A stretch of DNA of 54,653 bases. Origin: Nocardiopsis flavescens (GTDB lineage Bacteria; Actinomycetota; Actinomycetes; Streptosporangiales; Streptosporangiaceae). Location of the stretch: positions 1-54,653 of the forward strand of contig NZ_FQZK01000031.1 of the NCBI RefSeq assembly GCF_900141985.1, given 5' to 3'. This document shows, one piece after another, positions 50,013 to 54,653 of this stretch. Below the pieces are notes generated by a model. The model did not search any database. It was not told the DNA's origin and saw nothing but the letters and a program-made list of their open reading frames with translations. Made by a program: the position numbers and the translations under genes. Every line of letters begins with the position of its first letter. Within the stretch, counting starts at the first letter, position 1.

Positions 50013-50775
50013 GCCGGTCATGAGCTTCGACCACGTCAGCAAGCACTACCGCGGCGGGACGGTGGCGGTCGAGGACTTCCACCTCGACATCGCCGACGGG
50101 GAGTTCGTCTCCATCGTCGGGCCCAGCGGATGCGGCAAGAGCACCCTGCTCAAGCTCATCATGGGCCTGGAGCCGCTGACCGGGGGCCGCATCGAGTACC
50201 GGGCCCAGGCCCGCAAGGAGTCGGCGATGACCGGCATGGTGTTCCAGCAGCCCCTGCTGCTGCCCTGGAACACCGTCCTGGACAACGTGCTCGTCCCCTC
50301 CACGCTCCAGGGCCGCGCGCAGCGGCGCCGCGACGAGGGCCGGGCGCGCGAACTCCTCGACATGCTCGGGCTGACCGACTTCGCCGGCAGCCACCCCTAC
50401 GAGCTGTCCGGCGGGATGCAGCAGCGCGTCGGCATCGCCCGGGCGCTCCTGCACGACCCGCGGATCCTGCTCATGGACGAGCCGTTCGGCGCGCTGGACG
50501 CGATGACCCGCGACCAGCTGACGCTGGACCTGCTGGAGATCTGGGAGCGGGACCGCAAGACCGTCGTGTTCATCACGCACAGCATCTCCGAGGCGGTGCT
50601 CCTCTCCGACCGCGTCGTCGTGATGACGCCGCGTCCGGGCCGGGTCGGCGACGTCGTCGACATCACCCTGCCCCGGCCCCGCACCCTCGACGTCGTGAGC
50701 ACCGCCGCGTTCGGCGAGTACACGCGTCGCATCCGATCCGTTCTCGACAACGCCGAAGTGGTGACCGCTCCATGA
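50005..50775 (+). CDS. NitT/TauT-type ABC transporter ATP-binding protein
   Basis: A 256-residue ABC ATPase. Walker A GPSGCGKST (39-47), Q-loop FQQP (80-83), signature LSGGMQQR (134-141), Walker B LLMDEP (D158, E159) and switch H in FITHS are all present. The order and sequence match the SsuB/TauB/NrtD group, which powers uptake of nitrate, sulfonates, aromatic acids or pyrimidine precursors. It overlaps the aldolase stop by eight bases and the permease start by four. The complete importer with permease and lipoprotein sits in the middle of the operon. Confidence 0.95.
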   Translation: MHEPVMSFDHVSKHYRGGTVAVEDFHLDIADGEFVSIVGPSGCGKSTLLKLIMGLEPLTGGRIEYRAQARKESAMTGMVFQQPLLLPWNTVLDNVLVPSTLQGRAQRRRDEGRARELLDMLGLTDFAGSHPYELSGGMQQRVGIARALLHDPRILLMDEPFGALDAMTRDQLTLDLLEIWERDRKTVVFITHSISEAVLLSDRVVVMTPRPGRVGDVVDITLPRPRTLDVVSTAAFGEYTRRIRSVLDNAEVVTAP

Positions 50776-51638
50776 CCGCCCCGTCGCCCCATTCCCCGCC
50801 GCCCGGGCGGACCCTGACGGTACGCCGCGAGGCGGGCGACACCGTCAACCGGCGCCGCCTCTCCGACCTGCCGGGATGGCTGCTGTCGAGCACCACGGTG
50901 CTCATCCTGCTGACGATCTGGGAGGTGTCGGTCCGCACGTTCGACGTCTCGGTGATCCTGTTCCCGGCGCCCACCCGCATCGTCGAGGCGCTCGTGGAGG
51001 GCTTCACCCAGGGGCCGTTCCTGCGCCACACGTGGGTCACGCTCCAGGAGATCATCTACGGCTTCGGCATCGCCGTCGTGGCCGGTCTGCTGGTCGCGGT
51101 GTGGGTCAGCTCCTCGCGGCTGGCCGAGAAGATCGTCCTGCCGATCGTGGTGGTGCTGCAGACCGTGCCCAAGGTGGCGCTCGCGCCCCTGTTCCTGGTC
51201 TGGTTCGGCTTCGGCATCGAGTCGAAGATCCTCACGACGGCCCTGATCGCGTTCTTCCCGATCCTGGTCAACGCCACGCTCGGCTTCAACTCCACCAGCG
51301 GCGACCAGGTGAACATGATGCGCTCCTTCGGGGCGACGCGCCTGCAGATCCTCACCCGGCTGCGCCTGCCCACGGCCGTCCCCAGCATCATCGCCGGCCT
51401 GGACGTGGCGGTCGTGCTGTCGGTCATCGGCGCCATCGTCGCGGAGTTCGTGGGCTCCCAGGCCGGACTCGGCTACCTGATCATCGCCAGCAACACCTCG
51501 CTGGACGTGGCCACGATGTTCGCGGCCCTGGTCGTGCTGTCGGTCATCGGCCTCGTCCTGCACTACGCGGTCGTCCTCGGGGGCAGGCGGCTCGCGTTCT
51601 GGTCCGAAGAGAACCGCGCCCGCTCCGTTGCCAACTGA
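50772..51638 (+). CDS. NitT/TauT-type ABC transporter permease
   Basis: A 288-residue membrane protein with six membrane helices. The EAA loop FGATRLQILTRLRLPTAVPSIIAGL couples it to the ATPase. It is closely related to SsuC/TauC permeases (QTVPKVALAPLFLVWFGFG). A cytosolic N-terminal extension of about 35 residues is Pro/Arg-rich. Its ATG overlaps the ATPase stop (ATGA). Confidence 0.95.
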   Translation: MTAPSPHSPPPGRTLTVRREAGDTVNRRRLSDLPGWLLSSTTVLILLTIWEVSVRTFDVSVILFPAPTRIVEALVEGFTQGPFLRHTWVTLQEIIYGFGIAVVAGLLVAVWVSSSRLAEKIVLPIVVVLQTVPKVALAPLFLVWFGFGIESKILTTALIAFFPILVNATLGFNSTSGDQVNMMRSFGATRLQILTRLRLPTAVPSIIAGLDVAVVLSVIGAIVAEFVGSQAGLGYLIIASNTSLDVATMFAALVVLSVIGLVLHYAVVLGGRRLAFWSEENRARSVAN

Positions 51639-51661
51639 TTTCCCGAACCGAAGGTGAACCC

Positions 51662-52750
51662 ATGTCCGTTTCATATGCTTTTCGTAAGGTCTTGCAGGGC
51701 GGCGCGGTCCTGGCCCTGGCCCTCCCGCTCGCGGCCTGCGGCGGGTCGGACACCGGAGACGGCGACACCCGCGAGGTCGCGATGACGCTGGCGACGCCGA
51801 CCTGGAACGCCGGGATCGCGTCGATCGCCGTCTCCCAGGAGATGGGCTACTTCGAGGACGAGGGCCTGGAGGTCGAGGTCATCCTCGCGGACTCCGCGAC
51901 GACCCAGGCCCAGCAGATCGCGACCGGCCAGGTCGTGACCGGGGCGGTCAGCCCCGAGCCGGTGATCCTCGGGCACCAGCCCGACCGCAACCTCGACCTG
52001 ACCTATTTCATGTCGTACTACAAGGACAACATCTACGGCCTGCGCGTGCCCGCCGACAGCGACATCACCTCGATCGAGGACCTCCAGGGCAAGACGGTCG
52101 GCGCCATCAGCCTCGCGAGCGCCTCGGTGACGCAGGCCCAGGTGGGCCTGCGCGAGGCCGGCGTCCCGGAGGACTCGGTGACGTTCGTCGCGATCGGCAC
52201 GGGGGGCCAGCAGGCGGCGGCGGTGGAGAACGGCCAGGTCGACGCGCTCGCCCTGCTGGACACGTCGTTCCAGGTCCTGGAGAACCAGGGCATCGAGCTG
52301 CGGGAGATCGAGGTCCCGGGCACCGACGCCCTCACCAGCGGCGGGCTCGCGGCGCGGACCTCCGACCTGGAGGCGGACCGCGAGCTGTACGTCAAGCTCG
52401 GCCGCGCGATCGCCAAGGGCGTGGTCTTCAGCCAGGCCAACCCCGAGGCCGCCATCGAGCTGCTCTTCGCGGCCCACCCCGAGGCGCGGCCCTCCGGGCT
52501 GGAGGACGACGCCGCCGTGGCCTCGTCGGTCTCCGTCCTGGAGGCGCGGCTGGCCAACCTCGGCGCCGAGGACGACCCGTACGGGGCGATCGACCCGGCG
52601 GCGCTCCAGGCCAACGTGGACTTCCTGCTCGACGCGGGCGAGCTCACCGAGGAGGTCGACCCCGACGACCTGTACGACGACTCGCTGATCTCCGACATCA
52701 ACGACTTCGACCGCGAGGCCGTCCGCCAGGAGGCCGCCGACCATGCCTGA
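51662..52750 (+). CDS. ABC transporter substrate-binding lipoprotein (SsuA/THI5-like)
   Basis: A 362-residue protein with a lipoprotein signal peptide ending LPLAAC, lipid-anchored at C26. The mature part is a two-lobed periplasmic-binding fold (NMT1/THI5/SsuA-like): VTLATPTWNAG-type start, SQEMGYFEDEGLEVEV, IASGQV-like ATGQVVTGAV, then DLQGKTVGA. Members bind sulfonates, nitrate, pyrimidines, aromatic or dicarboxylic acids. The start follows AAGGTG. Its stop overlaps the flavin reductase ATG by eight bases, so the reductase is co-translated. Confidence 0.94.
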   Translation: MSVSYAFRKVLQGGAVLALALPLAACGGSDTGDGDTREVAMTLATPTWNAGIASIAVSQEMGYFEDEGLEVEVILADSATTQAQQIATGQVVTGAVSPEPVILGHQPDRNLDLTYFMSYYKDNIYGLRVPADSDITSIEDLQGKTVGAISLASASVTQAQVGLREAGVPEDSVTFVAIGTGGQQAAAVENGQVDALALLDTSFQVLENQGIELREIEVPGTDALTSGGLAARTSDLEADRELYVKLGRAIAKGVVFSQANPEAAIELLFAAHPEARPSGLEDDAAVASSVSVLEARLANLGAEDDPYGAIDPAALQANVDFLLDAGELTEEVDPDDLYDDSLISDINDFDREAVRQEAADHA

Positions 52751-53408
52751 GGAGACGGTGCCCGGTGAGATGACGGCGATCGACCCCGCGGGGTTGAGCG
52801 GGCCGGAGAACTACCGGCTGCTCACCGGCTGCGTCGTTCCGCGCCCGATCGCCTGGGTGACCTCCGTGGCCGGCGACGGCACGGCCAACCTGGCGCCGTT
52901 CAGCGCCTTCACGATGGTGTCCAACGATCCGCCCATGGTGGGCATCAACATCGGCCGCCGGGACGGCGGGTTCAAGGACACGGCCCGCAACATCGCCGAG
53001 CGGGGGGAGTACGTCGTGAACATCCCCGGATGGGAGCTGTGGCGCGACGTGCACCGGTCGGGGGAGGTCCACCCCCCGGAGGTCGACGAGGCCGCGCTCC
53101 TGGGCCTGGCCACGGTCCCGGCCGACGTGGTGGGCGTGCCCCGGCTGGCCGCCGCGCGGGTGAGCCTGGAGTGCAGGCTGGCGCGCGTGGTGGAGTTCGG
53201 GCGGGCCGGGGCGCAGTTCACGGTGGGCGAGGTCGTGCGGTTCCACGTGCTCTCGTCGGCGCTGGACGGCCTCAAGATCGACACCGCGGCGATCGACCCG
53301 GCGTCGCGCCTGGCCGGACCGACCTACGCGCGGCTGGGCGGCATCGAGCGGGTCGAGGGCGCCGCCGCCCCGGGGCCGGCCCGGGCGGCGTCACCGCGGG
53401 ACGCCTGA
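52743..53408 (+). CDS. Flavin reductase-like (FMN-binding) protein
   Basis: A 221-residue flavin reductase-domain protein. It has the family start (SGPENYRLLTGCVVPRPIAWVTSV), the flavin-binding NLAPFSAFTMVSNDPPMVGINIG, and a C-terminal extension (VARLGG-type ARLGGIERVEG) typical of the DIM6/NTAB group of larger size. Such proteins reduce FMN or act as FMN-using oxidoreductases on their own. A partner monooxygenase is not in the operon. It is the last gene; the IclR gene faces it with five bases between stops. Confidence 0.92.
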   Translation: MPEETVPGEMTAIDPAGLSGPENYRLLTGCVVPRPIAWVTSVAGDGTANLAPFSAFTMVSNDPPMVGINIGRRDGGFKDTARNIAERGEYVVNIPGWELWRDVHRSGEVHPPEVDEAALLGLATVPADVVGVPRLAAARVSLECRLARVVEFGRAGAQFTVGEVVRFHVLSSALDGLKIDTAAIDPASRLAGPTYARLGGIERVEGAAAPGPARAASPRDA

Positions 53409-53413
53409 CCGCC

Positions 53414-54136
53414 TCACTCCGCGGCGCCGAGCGACCGTGAGATGGTCGTGGCGGCCCCGCGGAGTGAGGCCAGCTCCGCGCTCTCGGCGTGCACGTCCAG
53501 GACGTCGCGGGTGCTCAGCAGCGCCAGGGAGGCCGCGAGGCCGTGCTCGTCCCACACGGGGGTGGCGAGCACGGCGATGCCCCGGGTGCTGACCTGCGCG
53601 GCGTACCCGCGCTCGGCCGTCTCGCGCACCAGCCGTGCGATCCGCTCGCGCTCCTCGGACGGGAGCTGGCGCGCGGCGCGCGCCACGCTGGGGGCGTCGG
53701 CCATGAAGGTGTGGAAGATGCCGGTCTGGGCGGCGGCGGTCGACAGCTGCATGCCCACCCGCACGGAGACGACGATCTCCCGGCGCGGGGGCTCCTCGAC
53801 GTGGGCGACGACCGGGGACGAGGCGCCCCAGAGCGACAGCACCGCCGTGATCTCGGTGTCGCGGGCCAGGGTCTGCATGGGCTCCACGGCCAGGCGCAGG
53901 ATGTCGCGCCGGCCGAGGGCGAAGGCGCCGAGCTGGACGAGCGCCGGTCCCGGGGCGTACGTGCGGTCCTCGCGCAGCGCGAGCACGTTGGCGTTGACCA
54001 GCGAGGTCAGGTAGCGGTAGGTCGTCGTGCGGTTGAGCCCGATGAGGTCGGCGGCCTCCGAGGAGGTCACCGCTTCACGATGGGGGCCGAACAGTGCGAG
54101 GATCATTCCCACCCGGTCTACCGCTTGGATGTCCAC
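53414..54136 (-). CDS. IclR-family regulator of the catabolic operon
   Basis: A 240-residue regulator. The winged helix is at about 8-62 (EAVTSSEAADLIGLNRTTTYRYLTSLVNANVL). The IclR effector domain follows (LQTLARDTEITAVLSLW-type, VGMQLSTAAAQTGIFHTFMA, ERGYAAQVSTRGIAVLATPVWDEHG). I chose the GTG at 54136 because AAGGAG lies seven bases ahead of it and the protein then begins at the wing-helix domain; the ATG at 54187 would add 17 residues and overlap the likely operator. It faces the operon, and control of both is expected. The effector is probably an organic acid from the pathway. Confidence 0.92.
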   Translation of the reverse strand: MDIQAVDRVGMILALFGPHREAVTSSEAADLIGLNRTTTYRYLTSLVNANVLALREDRTYAPGPALVQLGAFALGRRDILRLAVEPMQTLARDTEITAVLSLWGASSPVVAHVEEPPRREIVVSVRVGMQLSTAAAQTGIFHTFMADAPSVARAARQLPSEERERIARLVRETAERGYAAQVSTRGIAVLATPVWDEHGLAASLALLSTRDVLDVHAESAELASLRGAATTISRSLGAAE

Positions 54137-54445
54137 CCCGGCGCTCCTTGACGTGATGTGTTCTTGTCGTTCACATGGCGACCTCATCGTACCTTGCGCG
54201 CCGGTCGCCCGAAGGCCGGAGACGAAGCCGGTTCCGGGGGGACCAAGCCCCCGCGGCCCCGCCGCGACCGGTCCGCGGCCCCGGCGGGCGAAGGGACCGA
54301 CAGCCTAGCTTGGCGTTTAACCTGGAGCCCGTGACCGGATACCGGCCTGGTCACGGGCTTCGTCGTTTCCCGTACACAACAACGGTCTTCGCGTGATCAT
54401 GTGCTTCAACCACGAACACACCTGATCACAACGAAGACCGTCACC
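54137..54445. other. Gap between IclR gene and transposase, with IclR promoter and IS end structures
   Basis: No gene is seen. ATGTG (54156-54160) and CACAT (54172-54176) form an imperfect palindrome just ahead of iclR; read on the minus strand it holds GAAC twice, ten bases apart. The stretch 54180-54300 is GC-rich and featureless. The right half belongs to the insertion sequence. Confidence 0.5.
54326..54359. terminator. Hairpin at the insertion sequence border
   Basis: AGCCCGTGACC (54326-54336) pairs perfectly over 11 bp with GGTCACGGGCT (54349-54359), followed by TCGTCGTTTCC. It may shield the transposase gene from outside transcription. Confidence 0.5.
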
Positions 54446-54653
54446 ATGAGTCTGCTGCACCACCACGCCCCTGTCGAGCCACTGCCGGAATTGTCCCGCT
54501 TCCGAGCGCAGTTCCACGCCTGCCTGACCACACGCGCTGATGCCCTCTTCGAGGTCTGCGAAGCCCTGGTCAGCACCCCGACCCCCGTGCGCCACCTGGC
54601 CCAACTCTCGTTGGAGCCCGAACACCACCGCGGTCACGGCTCGGCCTACGCCG
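54382..54653 (+). mobile_element. Insertion sequence, left part (truncated by window end)
   Basis: Ahead of the transposase gene lie two nested inverted repeats: ACGGTCTTCG (54382-54391) with CGAAGACCGT (54432-54441), and GTGATCA (54393-54399) with TGATCAC (54423-54429). Together they make a long stem around the probable transposase promoter/leader. The true terminal repeat and target duplication cannot be fixed because the other end is outside. Confidence 0.6.
54446..54653 (+). CDS. Transposase (N-terminal part, cut by window end)
   Basis: 69 codons are visible, MSLLHHHAPVEPLPELSRFR at the start. The N-terminus (RFRAQFHACLTTRADALFEVCEALV, then HLAQLSLEPEHHRGHGS) matches a transposase type common in actinomycetes of the IS701/IS4-like DDE group. 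The catalytic residues lie outside the window. Its codon use is less GC-biased than that of the host genes, as expected for a mobile element. Confidence 0.78.
   Translation, partial: MSLLHHHAPVEPLPELSRFRAQFHACLTTRADALFEVCEALVSTPTPVRHLAQLSLEPEHHRGHGSAYA

Noticed and set aside
1..54653. tRNA, rRNA or CRISPR elements
   Set aside because: I found no cloverleaf, no conserved rRNA sequence and no regularly spaced repeat array while reading both strands; a dedicated RNA search was not possible.

Overview
The window is very GC-rich DNA with GTG/TTG starts, GGAGG-type ribosome binding sites, tightly overlapping operons and actinobacterial families (ESX secretion, WXG100, DUF1707, MmyB-type regulator, CebR-type operator). 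It suggests a filamentous actinomycete, most like Nocardiopsis or a relative; the genus is inferred from gene content only. I recognise 40 protein genes. Two run off the window edges: a secreted-type protein at the left and a transposase at the right. I see no rRNA, tRNA or CRISPR.

1-23.0 kb is a type VII (ESX) secretion locus. On the minus strand lie eccD, eccB, two WXG100 proteins, a small helical protein and a large protein with a Gly/Pro-rich repetitive tail. eccC diverges from eccD, with a perfect inverted repeat just ahead of eccC. Facing eccC is a mycosin-like gene whose catalytic Asp, His, Ser and oxyanion Asn all appear replaced. Upstream of that, on the same strand, is a 3810-residue WXG100-like polymorphic toxin ending in an ADP-ribosyltransferase domain with an R / STS / QxE signature. 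No eccE and no obvious immunity gene are visible. The locus reads as a secretion machine with its own giant effector.

23.2-35.5 kb holds mostly single genes: an MmyB-type regulator with a perfect 15-bp palindrome upstream, a membrane protein with a Vps62-like domain, an AlkB-type dioxygenase, a CorA-type magnesium channel, a DUF1266 protein, a coiled-coil membrane protein, a family 1 glycosidase behind a CebR-type operator, a TetR regulator, a small unknown protein, and a membrane protein with a sigma-region-4-like N-terminus.

35.5-47.0 kb holds a CHRD-domain secreted protein, an ECF sigma/anti-sigma pair, a DUF1707 protein, an NADPH:FMN reductase, a HEPN-like protein with a zinc ribbon, a secreted protein with a duplicated domain, an SDR / SRPBCC / aldo-keto reductase group, and a PrsW-type protease coupled to a membrane-anchored partner. 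A 72-bp non-coding element occurs twice, upstream of the sigma gene and of the sigma-like membrane protein.

47.4-54.1 kb is one seven-gene operon (DUF6282 amidohydrolase-like protein, bicupin, HpcH/HpaI aldolase, NitT/TauT-type ABC importer of three genes, flavin reductase) facing an IclR regulator. It looks like an uptake and breakdown pathway for an unidentified small organic acid or aromatic compound. The window ends inside an insertion sequence.
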